Assembly: GCA_035555795.1 (NCBI GenBank)
Contig: DATMGE010000084.1
Coordinates: forward strand, 1-64,000
Length of the DNA stretch: 64,000 bases
Reading direction: 5' to 3'
Source: RCIO01 sp035555795
GTDB taxonomy: Bacteria > Pseudomonadota > Alphaproteobacteria > Rhizobiales > Rhizobiaceae
Below are positions 35,094 through 44,053 of the stretch, one piece after another. The notes beneath the pieces were generated by a model. It saw only the letters and a program-made list of their open reading frames with translations, searched no databases and was not told the DNA's origin. The stretch's first letter is position 1. Each line of letters starts with the position of its first letter. The position numbers were made by a program, and so were the translations under genes.

Positions 35094-36053
35094 TTGCTGG
35101 CCGTTCCCTTGCCTTCCCAGATCCTGGCCGCCGCCATTCGCCTGACGAGCTTCCTCCTCGCAGGCGTGATCGGCATGGGCAGCGCGCAAGCGCAGGGGTG
35201 GACACATGTGGAAGGCGAGGCACGGGCGGTATTGCCGCGCCCTGCCCCGGCAACGGGTTTTGCATCCGCCGCACTTGCCTGCGAGGGCCAGTCCTGGACG
35301 CTCATTTTGGCACCTGCCGAACAGGCGGATCCGAGCCCCCTCGAAGGCGTCATGACGCTACTCGTCGGCACCCGCAGGTTCGAGGCCGAGGCACGCGGGG
35401 TGGAGGCGAGTCTGGCCATTGGCGTTCCCTATGCCGCCATCGAGCCGCTGCGTAGCGCCAACCGGCTGGTGATCGAAAAATCCGACGCGACCGAACTGGT
35501 TCGCTTCCCGCTCGCCGGATCGCGGCGCGCCATCACCGCCGCCGAAGCACTATGCAGCCCGCGCGAATTGCCATCGGCCAATCGCATCGAGCTCACGTCC
35601 CATTCCGCCTACCTCCAACTGGCGCGCGAGCTGCGCCGCGAGGACATTGCCGATTTCCGCCTATCGACTTCGTCCGAGCCGGCCATCCGCGCGGGCATGC
35701 TGGAATGGGCACCCGAGCGGCGCGTGCTGTTTGCGGAATTGTGCGGCTCGTCCTGGTATTATGGCAGTTCAGGCTGCTCGATCGTCGGCTTCGTCGCAGA
35801 GCCGGGCAAGGACGCGGCCGGGCCGCAGGCCTGGCGGCTGGCTTACGAGAGCGAAGGCGCGCATCTCTATTCCGATCCCGACAGGAGCAGCGGCGGCTGG
35901 CCCGATCTCCTGGCCTATCCCCTCCGGCGCGGCGATCCGCTGCGCTATCGCTGGACCGGAGACGCCTATCAGGTGACGCGGGATATGCCGATGCCTTCTC
36001 CCCTCTCCGCTTCAAGCGACAATGACGGCGTGGTGGGTGGCCTGCGCAGGTAG
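35094..36053 (+). CDS. Secreted protein of unknown function
   Basis: A 319-residue protein with a signal peptide ending in GVIGMGSAQAQG. I do not recognise the family. The mature part is rich in short beta-like stretches (SWTLILAPAEQ, VMTLLVGTRRFEAEARGVEA, NRLVIEKSDATELVRFPLAG) and has paired Cys at ELCGSSWYYGSSGCSIVGF. The start is a TTG with only a weak upstream site. A stop lies 9 codons upstream in frame, so the start must be near. It is divergent from argG and followed by a LysE-type gene. Confidence 0.65.
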   Translation: MLAVPLPSQILAAAIRLTSFLLAGVIGMGSAQAQGWTHVEGEARAVLPRPAPATGFASAALACEGQSWTLILAPAEQADPSPLEGVMTLLVGTRRFEAEARGVEASLAIGVPYAAIEPLRSANRLVIEKSDATELVRFPLAGSRRAITAAEALCSPRELPSANRIELTSHSAYLQLARELRREDIADFRLSTSSEPAIRAGMLEWAPERRVLFAELCGSSWYYGSSGCSIVGFVAEPGKDAAGPQAWRLAYESEGAHLYSDPDRSSGGWPDLLAYPLRRGDPLRYRWTGDAYQVTRDMPMPSPLSASSDNDGVVGGLRR

Positions 36054-36168
36054 TCGTCAGGCCGCGAAAATTCCGCCGCCATGCGTCGAAGCCGCCCGAT
36101 ACCGCATTTTCGCCGCTTGATACGGCGCTGGAATGGTCTATCGAACCGGGAACACCGGAACCGATCCC

Positions 36169-36810
36169 ATGCAATATCTGCCCGAGACAACGACGCTTCT
36201 CCAGTTTGCGCTGGCCGCCTTCATCATCGCCATCACGCCGGGCCCCGACATGACCCTGTTCGTCGGCCGCGCCCTGTCGCAGGGGCGGGCGGCGGGATTG
36301 GCCTGCATGGCCGGCGCGCTGACGGGCTGCCTCATCCATACATCCATGGTGGCGCTCGGCCTGTCGGCGCTGATCCTCGCCTCGCCGGCCGCCTTCTTCG
36401 CGCTGAAGCTCTTCGGCGCGGGCTATCTCCTGTGGCTCGCCATCCAGGCGATCCGGCGCGGCTCGGCCTTTTCCCCGGAAGCGCGCGGCGGCGGCAACCA
36501 GTCACTTTTCCAGAACTGGCTCACCGGCATCGGCATCAACCTGCTGAACCCCAAGGTCATCTTGTTCTTCATGACCTTCCTGCCGCAATTCGTCAGCGCC
36601 AGCGACCCGCACGCCGCCGGCAAGCTCTTCGTGCTCGGCGCGCTTTTCATCCCGCTGTCGCTGCCTTTCACCATTCCGATGGTTCTGGCCGCCGATGCGT
36701 TTTCAGGCGTGATGCGCCGCTCGCCGCGCATCACGCGCGTCGTCGATTACCTTTTCGCGGGGATTTTTTCGGCTTTCGCGCTGCGTATCCTGACGGCGCA
36801 GGCAAGATAA
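36169..36810 (+). CDS. LysE/RhtB-family amino acid exporter
   Basis: Inner-membrane exporter of 213 residues with six hydrophobic segments. The family's N-terminal signature is present: FIIAITPGPDMTLFVGRALSQGRAAGL, with GYLLWLAIQAIRRG and the TM4 stretch GIGINLLNPKVILFFMTFLPQF. LysE-superfamily proteins export amino acids or related small molecules, and the substrate is not readable. The ATG at 36169 gives the usual N-terminus. It is convergent with a membrane-protein gene 4 bases away. Confidence 0.9.
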   Translation: MQYLPETTTLLQFALAAFIIAITPGPDMTLFVGRALSQGRAAGLACMAGALTGCLIHTSMVALGLSALILASPAAFFALKLFGAGYLLWLAIQAIRRGSAFSPEARGGGNQSLFQNWLTGIGINLLNPKVILFFMTFLPQFVSASDPHAAGKLFVLGALFIPLSLPFTIPMVLAADAFSGVMRRSPRITRVVDYLFAGIFSAFALRILTAQAR

Positions 36811-36814
36811 ACGC

Positions 36815-37324
36815 TCAATCTCGCCGCGAGAGCGAGGAGCGTCGTTCCAGCCAATAGCCGGCGCGGCGGCCGCACAACGCCCAGTAGACAAGACCGCCGA
36901 TCATGCCGGCGGCAACGACGGCCGCCATGGTCTGCGGCATCTGCGCGATCGGCCAGTCGCCTGATGCTTCGGACATCGCGATCTCGACCGTGCCGCGTTC
37001 ACCGAGCTGCCAGACGATGGCCAGGCCGGCAAAGGCCGACAGGCCGCCGGCCAGCGCGTGAAACACCCAGCTGCGGTAGCGCAATATCTCGGAAATGCCG
37101 ATCAGCACGGCGGACGGCACGAATGCCAGATAGGCGACGAAGATGGCGATCAGCGGCACGGAGAAGAACAGGCCGCCCATCGCCACCCAAGGCTCCGGCG
37201 TCATGCCGGAGAACAGCGCCGGCCAGGCGACGAAGTGGAGGAAAAGGCTGGCGGCGAGCGCGGCGCAAAGATAGGCGGCAAGGATGGCGATCAGCCTCAG
37301 GACGAGGTCGACGATGCCGCTCAC
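36815..37324 (-). CDS. Four-helix membrane protein coupled to rlmN
   Basis: A 169-residue protein with four hydrophobic segments (about residues 4-32, 44-72, 82-103 and 128-150). I know no family function. The GTG start at 37324 overlaps the rlmN stop (GTGA), so it is translated with rlmN. The stretch LAFVPSAVLIGISEILRYRS is a good search seed. The longer frame covering rlmN in another phase is not real. Confidence 0.75.
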   Translation of the reverse strand: MSGIVDLVLRLIAILAAYLCAALAASLFLHFVAWPALFSGMTPEPWVAMGGLFFSVPLIAIFVAYLAFVPSAVLIGISEILRYRSWVFHALAGGLSAFAGLAIVWQLGERGTVEIAMSEASGDWPIAQMPQTMAAVVAAGMIGGLVYWALCGRRAGYWLERRSSLSRRD

Positions 37325-38556
37325 GCCTCGCCATGCCCCGCGATCATCATGGCTTCCAGCGCCAGCCGCTCGGTCTTCTTCATCCGCTCGGATTCCGATT
37401 TGAGCTGGCCGCAGGCGGCGAGGATATCGCGACCGCGCGGCGTGCGGATCGGCGAGGCATAGCCGGCCTCGTTGATATAGTCGGCGAAGCGCTCGATCGT
37501 CTCCCAGTCGGAGCACTGGTAGTTGGTGCCCGGCCAGGGATTGAAGGGGATCAGGTTGATCTTGGCGGGAATGCCGCGCAGCAGCCGCACCAGTTCCTTG
37601 GCGTCGGCGATCGTGTCGTTGACGTCCTTCAGCATCACATATTCGAAGGTGATGCGCCGGGCGTTGGACAGGCCGGGATATTTCCGGCAGGCGTCCATCA
37701 GATCCTTGAGCGGATACTTCTTGTTGATCGGCACCAGCATGTCGCGCAGGTCGTCGCGCACCGCATGCAGCGAGATGGCGAGCATGACGCCGATCTCCTC
37801 GCCGGTGCGCGCGATCTCGGGCACCACGCCGGAGGTGGAAAGCGTGATGCGCCGCTTTGACAGCGACAGGCCGTCGCCGTCGGACGCGATCAGTAGCGCC
37901 TTCTTGACGTTCTCGAAATTGTAGAGCGGCTCGCCCATGCCCATCATCACGATGTTGGACACCTTGCGGCCCTCCGCCGGCACGATGGCGCCGTCGGGCG
38001 TGTCGCGCTCGGGGAAATCGCCCAGCCGGTCGCGCGCCGTCAGAAGCTGCGCCAGGATTTCCTCGGCCGTCAGATTGCGCACCAGCTTCTGCGTGCCGGT
38101 GTGGCAGAAGGAGCAGGTCAGCGTGCAGCCGACCTGGCTGGAGATGCACAGCGTGCCCCTGCCCTCCTCGGGAATGTAGACGGTCTCGATCTCGACGGGC
38201 CTGCCTGCTCCTCGCGCGGGAAACCGGAACAGCCACTTGCGCGTGCCGTCATTGGAAATCTGCTCTTCCACGACTTCGGGCCGCGCGACGGTGAACCGGT
38301 CGGCGAGGATGGCGCGCAGATCCTTCGATACATTGCGCATGTCGGCGAAATCGGAGACGCCGCGCACATAGAGCCAGTGCCAGAGCTGCTGGACGCGCAT
38401 CTTCACCTGGCGGGCAGGCACGCCGGCATCTTCCAGCGCCTGCCCCATCTCCTCGCGCGTCATGCCGATCAGAGAGGGCCGCTCGGCGCGCGCGGAAGCC
38501 GCCGCGGCGAATTGCGCGCGGGCGGCGGGCGTGGAAAAGTCGATCTGCAGGCTCAT
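37321..38556 (-). CDS. rlmN: 23S rRNA/tRNA adenine C2-methyltransferase RlmN
   Basis: Radical-SAM methyltransferase that modifies A2503 of 23S rRNA and A37 of some tRNAs, 411 residues. The iron-sulfur cluster motif CTLTCSFC (Cys 144, 148, 151) is intact. It is followed by GMGEPLYNFENVKKAL, ITLSTSGVVPEI and LAISLHAVRDDLRD, with the accessory mechanistic Cys expected near CSDWETIERFAD. The start MSLQIDFSTP is the first ATG after the upstream terminator region. Confidence 0.96.
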   Translation of the reverse strand: MSLQIDFSTPAARAQFAAAASARAERPSLIGMTREEMGQALEDAGVPARQVKMRVQQLWHWLYVRGVSDFADMRNVSKDLRAILADRFTVARPEVVEEQISNDGTRKWLFRFPARGAGRPVEIETVYIPEEGRGTLCISSQVGCTLTCSFCHTGTQKLVRNLTAEEILAQLLTARDRLGDFPERDTPDGAIVPAEGRKVSNIVMMGMGEPLYNFENVKKALLIASDGDGLSLSKRRITLSTSGVVPEIARTGEEIGVMLAISLHAVRDDLRDMLVPINKKYPLKDLMDACRKYPGLSNARRITFEYVMLKDVNDTIADAKELVRLLRGIPAKINLIPFNPWPGTNYQCSDWETIERFADYINEAGYASPIRTPRGRDILAACGQLKSESERMKKTERLALEAMMIAGHGEA

Positions 38557-38610
38557 GGGCGGAAAGATAGGTTCCAGGCTGGCCTCGCGCCAGTCGCGCC
38601 GCCAATAACA

Positions 38611-38648
38611 GAAAGCAAAGCCCGCGTCACCTTGGGCGACACGGGCTT
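38611..38648 (-). terminator. Intrinsic terminator of the IalB-like gene
   Basis: On the minus strand AAGCCCGTGTC, a 9-base loop, and GACGCGGGCTT form an 11-base stem with one G-U pair, followed by TGCTTTCTG. It lies 21 bases after the stop at 38669 and before rlmN. Confidence 0.6.
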
Positions 38649-38668
38649 CAGGAACGGCAGGCCGTCGA

Positions 38669-39169
38669 TCAGCGGCAGTTCTGGATCGAATTCAGCGCAG
38701 CGGTGATCCCGCGCAGCGAAAACGTATAGGACGTGTCATTGCCACGGCCGGACTTGGCGGCCACCTTCATGTCGGAGCCGCCGCGCATCGCCGCGACGAA
38801 TTGCGGCTCCTGCGCGGCATTTTCCATCCAGGCGGACTTGCCGCGCGTGAACAGGCTGAAGCTCTGCGCGCCGATGGTCACCGTAACCTTGGAATTGGCC
38901 TGCATATCGTAGCCGGCAATGAATTGCGGCTCAAAGGAGACATTCTGGCCCGGCTTCTGGCTGACGAAGAAGAAGATGTCGCCATGGTCGAGAGAAGACG
39001 GCTGCTTCTCCAGCGGCACCGAAAGAACATAGCACACCTTGCCGCCGTTCTGATCGTACGAATAGGTGCCCCACGCATTGTGCTGGCCGATCTTCGTTGC
39101 CGACTGGGCCAGCACCGGCGTTGACGCGATCACGCAAACGCAGGCGAGTGTCCAAGTTTTTCTACGCAT
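38669..39169 (-). CDS. Invasion-associated locus B (IalB) family protein
   Basis: Exported protein of 166 residues with a signal peptide (LACVCVIASTPVLAQ). The mature part fits the IalB family, first described in Bartonella: WGTYSYDQNGGKVCYVLSVP, DIFFFVSQKPGQ, FSLFTRGKSAWMEN, the FVAAMRGGSDMKV helix, and a final Cys (IQNCR) that could pair with the first. The family is widespread in non-pathogenic Rhizobiales, so no virulence role is implied. The molecular function is unknown. Confidence 0.88.
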   Translation of the reverse strand: MRRKTWTLACVCVIASTPVLAQSATKIGQHNAWGTYSYDQNGGKVCYVLSVPLEKQPSSLDHGDIFFFVSQKPGQNVSFEPQFIAGYDMQANSKVTVTIGAQSFSLFTRGKSAWMENAAQEPQFVAAMRGGSDMKVAAKSGRGNDTSYTFSLRGITAALNSIQNCR

Positions 39170-39600
39170 CTTGATACCAAATTCCCTATTTCTCGCATGC
39201 TACCGGCGGCCGTGATTCGTGGCCGAATCCCGATAGGTTCATTTTGAATTAAACAGGGTTACGAAACGGTGAAGCCCGCCCGGTCGATCCATTTTCGTCT
39301 CCCGCCCGATTGCCGGCCCGCAGAAGGTCGCGCGGCGCCGAGTCCCACGACGAGGGTTGAAAAGCACGAAAAAGGCGAGAGTTTGGCTTTTGCCGGAGCG
39401 CATGGCCAAACCGCCCGTCCACGGGCTTCTTTCCGGCTGCGCCCGCTGTCATATCTACCATTTTCCGCGACCGGGCGCGATGCTATGTGCGTGCGCCGTT
39501 GCATGACGAAGGAACTTCTCGCCGTGGAGCCCCATAGGCCGCATCTCTCCACTGAACCGGGCAATCGCCATCGCGACGCCGCATCGACTGGCGGCTGCAA
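39170..39600. other. Gene-free divergent region
   Basis: These 431 bases lie between the IalB-like gene (minus) and an unknown gene (plus). Reading all frames gives only short Arg/Pro-rich frames without ribosome binding sites. A small GCCCG-TCCA-CGGGC hairpin at 39413-39425 is followed by TTCTTT. The AT-rich part near 39235-39255 (TTGAATTAAACAGGG) could hold a promoter. I see nothing else. Confidence 0.5.
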
Positions 39601-40710
39601 ATGTTGAGATGGGTCCGACGGCTGATCGGCGCGCTTGCTGCCGCGGCGCTGGTATTGGCGACGATCCCGCCCCTGGGCCTCGCCTACGGGTTTCTCACGA
39701 CCGGCCCCGCGCGGCTGGCAAGCCCCGCGCCCACGGCGCCGCAGCCTAATGCGGAAGTCGCGGCGCGTCTCGCCGGCGCCGGCGGCTACAAGCGCCGCGA
39801 CAATGCGCCTTTCCGGAGCTACCTCTCATGGTGGCCGGTCTTTGCCGCCCGCGACTATGCCGCCTTGACGGAACGCGAGCTGCCGCAGAACTTCCCCTAC
39901 TGGGCCTATGTCGGCCGTTTCTGGCAGGACTATGCGCTGATGATCCGCGTCGCACGCGGCGCGCCCTTCACCCAGCGCGATCATCTTCCGCTGATGCAGA
40001 CCGGTATCGGATTGACGGTCAACCACATCGCGCAATGGACTTATGAGAACACCGCCGGGCGGATCAGCGCCGCCATCGCAGGCGCGCAACCGGTCGAGCA
40101 GGATGCCTATCTCGCCCGGTCCGCGGCGGCGCATGCCGCCTTCCTCTCGCACTCGCGCTGGTTCGACTATGACTATGGCGCCGGCCGCGCCGGCCTGTGG
40201 GCGACGAAAGACGCGCCGGATGTCGCCATGCTCCGTTCATGGGAACGCAAGCTCGCCTTCGGGCTGGCCTATACGGCGCAGCAGGTCGTCGCGGCCCTGT
40301 TCCGCACCGAACCGGTATCGCAGCCGGAGCTGAACATCTGGGCGCAGGGGCCCGTGGCGGAAGCCATCGGGCCCGAGCGGGACATCTCCATCATCCAGGA
40401 TCTCACGCCCCACGGGGCCCATCTGGTCACCCGGCTGACAGGGCCCGACCTCGACCGGCTCATCATCAGGCTGGCCCTGCGCGGCGTGCGCTTCGCCGAG
40501 ATCGCCGGCATCCGCACCACCTTCCTGACTGTGACATCCGGCCGGGAGGTCGCCGCGCCTGAAGGAACGCAGATCATCTTCGGTTATCCGCTGCCGGCCG
40601 AACCGGCACGCCAGCGTGTCGGCATGGCCGTCAATGTGGCGCTGCTGCACGAAGTGCTGCCGGCGCTGGCCGCACAGGGCGCGGAGATCGAGCACATCTA
40701 TATCGACTGA
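39601..40710 (+). CDS. Membrane-anchored protein of unknown function
   Basis: A 369-residue protein with an N-terminal hydrophobic segment (ALAAAALVLATIPPLGLAYGF), so it is anchored or exported to the periplasm. I do not recognise the family. A conserved-looking aromatic region FRSYLSWWPVFAARDYAALT and PYWAYVGRFWQDYALMIRVA falls at about residues 70-120. A second domain, with PHGAHLVTRLTGPDLDRLII and GTQIIFGYPLPAE, follows. It ends just before sqdC on the opposite strand. Start ATG 39601, no strong ribosome site. Confidence 0.68.
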   Translation: MLRWVRRLIGALAAAALVLATIPPLGLAYGFLTTGPARLASPAPTAPQPNAEVAARLAGAGGYKRRDNAPFRSYLSWWPVFAARDYAALTERELPQNFPYWAYVGRFWQDYALMIRVARGAPFTQRDHLPLMQTGIGLTVNHIAQWTYENTAGRISAAIAGAQPVEQDAYLARSAAAHAAFLSHSRWFDYDYGAGRAGLWATKDAPDVAMLRSWERKLAFGLAYTAQQVVAALFRTEPVSQPELNIWAQGPVAEAIGPERDISIIQDLTPHGAHLVTRLTGPDLDRLIIRLALRGVRFAEIAGIRTTFLTVTSGREVAAPEGTQIIFGYPLPAEPARQRVGMAVNVALLHEVLPALAAQGAEIEHIYID

Positions 40711-40722
40711 GTGCCTGCGCCC

Positions 40723-41607
40723 TCAGGGCGCGGCATCGCCCACCGCCAGCGCCCTCACCGTGCGCTCCAGCAGGTCATGGCCGCCAGGCTCCCAGCCCAG
40801 CGCGCGCAGCCTGTCCGTCGCCATGACGTTCAGGCCGGCAACATCGGCGCGCGGCACCGGGGGCGCATCGAGGATGGCGGCGAGATCGGCATTGTCGACG
40901 ACGATGTCGGAGACGTTGAGCGTCAGCGCCGCGCCACCCTCGGCCAGCGCAGCGAGCGCGACCATGACTGCCTGCCCGACATCCGCACCATGCACTTCCG
41001 TGCCCGCGCGCGCCGGAACCTGCCGCCCGGCGCGGGCATCGTCGATCACCTCCTGCCATTTATGAACCGCACCGACGCCGGCGGGTCCGTAGACGCCGGT
41101 GACGCGCAGGGAGGCGGTGCGGAAGGACGAAGAAGCCATCGCCGACAGCGCCTGCTCGACCGCGAGCTTGGCTTCGCCGTAAAGCGTGTCGGGACGGCAT
41201 TGCATATCCTCTGAAAGGACCGCGCCCGGCGCCTGCGTGCCATAGACGGCACGACTGGAAAGAAACAGCGCTCGCGCGACACCCGCCTGCCGCGCAGCCT
41301 CGAAAAGGGCGATGCTGCCCGCGACATTGCGACGGCGGAAACCCTCCGGATCATCGCCCTCGCCGCCGCGATAGCGGCCCGGCACATGATCGAAGGCGCA
41401 ATGCACCAGCACATCGCCCTTGCCGAAGACCGTCGATGCAGCCTTGTCGAGATCGAAGGACTGGAACGTGACGGGGCGCGAGAAGAAACCGTCGCGGGGC
41501 TGCCTGCGCCCCAGCACCGTTACCTGCCAGCCTTCCGCCAGCAACCGCTCCACGATGAAGCGGCCGACATAGCCCGTCCCGCCGGTGACGATGGCATGTG
41601 CGCTCAT
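40723..41607 (-). CDS. sqdC: NAD-dependent epimerase/reductase-like SqdC
   Basis: Extended-SDR protein of 294 residues with the dinucleotide motif VTGGTGYVG at residues 7-15 and the active-site pair in YGEAKLA. Its place as the third gene after a UDP-sulfoquinovose synthase and a GT8 glycosyltransferase matches sqdBDC of Rhodobacter and Sinorhizobium, where SqdC is a reductase-like protein needed for sulfolipid formation with an unclear step. The name is based mainly on that order. The ATG overlaps the sqdD stop (ATGA). Confidence 0.8.
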   Translation of the reverse strand: MSAHAIVTGGTGYVGRFIVERLLAEGWQVTVLGRRQPRDGFFSRPVTFQSFDLDKAASTVFGKGDVLVHCAFDHVPGRYRGGEGDDPEGFRRRNVAGSIALFEAARQAGVARALFLSSRAVYGTQAPGAVLSEDMQCRPDTLYGEAKLAVEQALSAMASSSFRTASLRVTGVYGPAGVGAVHKWQEVIDDARAGRQVPARAGTEVHGADVGQAVMVALAALAEGGAALTLNVSDIVVDNADLAAILDAPPVPRADVAGLNVMATDRLRALGWEPGGHDLLERTVRALAVGDAAP

Positions 41608-42428
41608 TCGCCCGGCGATCCGGCGGGATCGGGCAGCTTCGCGACATCGGGCACCGGACCGCCATCGTGGAAGGCGCGCCAGAGCGCGATGAGGGTGCCG
41701 AGCTTCGCCGCCTTCGGATTGTCGGCCTGCCACGGCTTTTCATACTGGTAGTGAACCACCGAGACCGAAGGCCAGCGCCAGAGCTCCGGCAGGTTGAACC
41801 AGACATATTGCAGCATGTTGAAATGTACCGGCAGGCCGTGCCAGTCCGGGAAGAAGGCCTGCAGGAAGGTCTGGTCGGTGCGCGGCCAATAGGCGTCCGG
41901 TGCATCGAGCACCGCCAGCATCCGCGCGAAGGTCGCCTTGTCGGGCCGCGCGACGAAAACGCCCGAATTCATGCGATGGAAGTCGGCCAGGCTTTCATAG
42001 ACGTTCGGCGCGGCGCTGAATTCCGGATAGGCGAACAGCTTGTCGATATTGCGCAGCACGATCGCATCGGCATCGATGAAGACGATGCGCTCATATTGCT
42101 CTATCTCCCACAGCCGCAGCTTGGCGAAATTGTCCAGCGGCGTGTGAAAGGCAGGCTTGCCGCCTTTTGTGAAGGGATTGGCTGCGTGGATGCGTGCCCT
42201 GGCGTGGCGCGCGTTGAAATCATCCGAGGTCGGTAGCAGGTCAACGGCAATGAGTTGCGCGCCGAGTTCTTCGAGCGGCGCGAGCTCGCCTTCTGCGACA
42301 CCGCCGGTATGCATGACGACGATGTCGGCCGCCGTGCCCGAGAGCTTCAGCGACCGCACCAGCGCCAAGGCGCCCATGGCATAGTCAGCATTGGTGACCA
42401 GGGTCGCATAGGCATGGCGCGCTATCAC
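41604..42428 (-). CDS. sqdD: Glycosyltransferase family 8 protein, SqdD-like
   Basis: GT8 (glycogenin-like) glycosyltransferase of 274 residues, with N-terminal YATLVTNADYAMGALALVRS and the metal-binding DxD in VFIDADAIVLRNID. C-terminal HFNMLQYVWFNLPELW and VVHYQYEKPW are also family-like. In sulfolipid biosynthesis SqdD is the candidate that transfers sulfoquinovose to diacylglycerol. The start is GTG 42428 with GGGGGAA upstream. It is coupled to sqdC by ATGA and lies 27 bases after sqdB. Confidence 0.85.
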   Translation of the reverse strand: MIARHAYATLVTNADYAMGALALVRSLKLSGTAADIVVMHTGGVAEGELAPLEELGAQLIAVDLLPTSDDFNARHARARIHAANPFTKGGKPAFHTPLDNFAKLRLWEIEQYERIVFIDADAIVLRNIDKLFAYPEFSAAPNVYESLADFHRMNSGVFVARPDKATFARMLAVLDAPDAYWPRTDQTFLQAFFPDWHGLPVHFNMLQYVWFNLPELWRWPSVSVVHYQYEKPWQADNPKAAKLGTLIALWRAFHDGGPVPDVAKLPDPAGSPGE

Positions 42429-42455
42429 CGATGTTCCCCCCTGAGGCTTCAGCCG

Positions 42456-43676
42456 TCACCCGACGCTCTTCAGCCGCTTGCCCTCCGGGTCCGCCTCGAG
42501 GATGGGCGCGATGTCCTTCGTCCAGGCGGACAGCGCAGGGATGCGGCTGCGATCGACGCGATAGGCGAACTTCTTCGCCACGTCCACGACTTCCGACAGC
42601 AGGCCCTTTTCGAGCGTCGTCGGCGATAGGCCGAGCGACAGGAACTGCTCGTTGCGCACCACCAGATCGTTCTCCGCCGCTTCCTTGCGGGGATTGGGCA
42701 GGTAGGCGACCTCGCCCCCGGTGAGCGACGCGACAAGTTCGGCCAGGTCGCGCACCCGATGCGTTTCGGTCATCTGGTTGAATATCTTCACGCGTTCGCC
42801 GCGCTTGGGCGCGTTGGCGAGCGCCAGTTCGATGCAGCGCACGGAATCACGGATATGGATGAAGGCGCGCGTCTGCCCGCCCGTGCCATGCACGGTAAGC
42901 GGATGGCCGATCGCCGCCTGGATGAGGAAGCGGTTGAGCACCGTGCCATAGTCGCCATCATAGTCGAAACGGTTGACGAGCTGCGGATGGCGCAATGTCT
43001 GGTCGGTATGCGTGCCCCAGACGATGCCCTGATGCAGGTCGGTGATGCGCAGGCCGTCATTCTTGGCATAGAACTGGAACAGGAGCTGATCCAGGCATTT
43101 GGTCATGTGGTAGATCGAGCCCGGATTAGCCGGATAGAGAATTTCCTGCTGCACCTGTTCGCCGGCAAGCGTCTCGATGCCCACGGGAAGATAGCCCTCG
43201 GGGATCGCCGCGCCGACCGTCGAATAGCCATAGACGCCCATCGTGCCGAGATGGACCAGATGCGCGTCGAGCCCGATCTCGACCAGCGCATTGAGCAAAT
43301 TGTGCGTGGCGTTGACGTTGTTGTTGACCGTGTAGTTCTTGTGCCGGTCGCTCTTCATCGAATAGGGCGCGGCGCGCTGCTCGGCAAAGTGGATCACGAC
43401 GTCCGGCCGGTGCTCGGAAAGCCAGGACTTCAGCACATCGTAGTCGCGCGCCACGTCGATGAGGTGGAAGCGGATGCGCCGCCCGGTCACCTCATGCCAG
43501 ATGCGCGTGCGCTCCTGGATGGAATCCATCGGCGTGAGCGACTGGACGCCGAGTTCGGTGTCGATCCATCGCCGGCTGAGATTGTCGACGATGTGAACGT
43601 CGTGCCCGAGGTTCGACAGATGCAAACAGGTGGGCCAGCCGACGAACCCGTCACCGCCAAGAACCGCGATCTTCAT
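42456..43676 (-). CDS. sqdB: UDP-sulfoquinovose synthase
   Basis: Makes UDP-sulfoquinovose from UDP-glucose and sulfite, the head-group donor of the sulfolipid SQDG. The 406-residue extended SDR has GGDGFVG at residues 8-14. It carries the SQD1/SqdB-specific stretches LSRRWIDTELGVQSLTPM, HFAEQRAAPYSM, the Tyr-Lys pair in YHMTK, and LHQGIVWGTHTDQT. It is first in an sqdB-sqdD-sqdC operon. Such lipids can partly replace phospholipids when phosphate is scarce. No Pho box was identified by eye. Confidence 0.94.
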   Translation of the reverse strand: MKIAVLGGDGFVGWPTCLHLSNLGHDVHIVDNLSRRWIDTELGVQSLTPMDSIQERTRIWHEVTGRRIRFHLIDVARDYDVLKSWLSEHRPDVVIHFAEQRAAPYSMKSDRHKNYTVNNNVNATHNLLNALVEIGLDAHLVHLGTMGVYGYSTVGAAIPEGYLPVGIETLAGEQVQQEILYPANPGSIYHMTKCLDQLLFQFYAKNDGLRITDLHQGIVWGTHTDQTLRHPQLVNRFDYDGDYGTVLNRFLIQAAIGHPLTVHGTGGQTRAFIHIRDSVRCIELALANAPKRGERVKIFNQMTETHRVRDLAELVASLTGGEVAYLPNPRKEAAENDLVVRNEQFLSLGLSPTTLEKGLLSEVVDVAKKFAYRVDRSRIPALSAWTKDIAPILEADPEGKRLKSVG

Positions 43677-44053
43677 CAGGAATCCCTTCCGTGGACTACG
43701 TTGGCAAAGCTCTAACTGCCGATTATGACAGGATTTCTTCGCTGGCCGCCGACATGCCGCATGGCGATCGGCGGCGTCAATGAAGACAAAGCTCGCGGCT
43801 CGAAGCTGGCAGGATTCGGCAAGCCCGCCAAATCACAACGGAAAGCTTCAAATCAGGCCTTTCCGGCCTCTTTAAGCCGGAAATCTGCCTGTCTTTCCCG
43901 ATTTCGGCATATTTTTTCGCCGGATGTTACGTCGCGGTAGAAAAATTTGATTTGCAACCGCTTGCGAGGCCTCGATTTGGGGGTAGTATAAGGTTAGGTG
44001 ATAGAGGCTGGTATTTTGCCGACTCTTTTCCCGCGAATGGTTGGGAGGCCATG
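43677..44053. other. Divergent intergenic region with a possible promoter
   Basis: This 377-base stretch lies between sqdB (minus) and a small gene (plus). No coding frame here has a ribosome binding site. The right half is AT-richer and contains TTGCGA (43962-43967), 16 bases, then TAGTAT (43984-43989), a plausible promoter for the small gene and perhaps clpS. A short GGCCTTTCCGGCC palindrome lies near 43857-43871. Confidence 0.45.

Noticed and set aside
39269..39607. Possible 112-codon gene in the 39.2-39.6 kb gap
   Set aside because: No ribosome binding site, Arg/Pro-rich translation, and overlapping frames on the other strand of equal length. Treated as non-coding.
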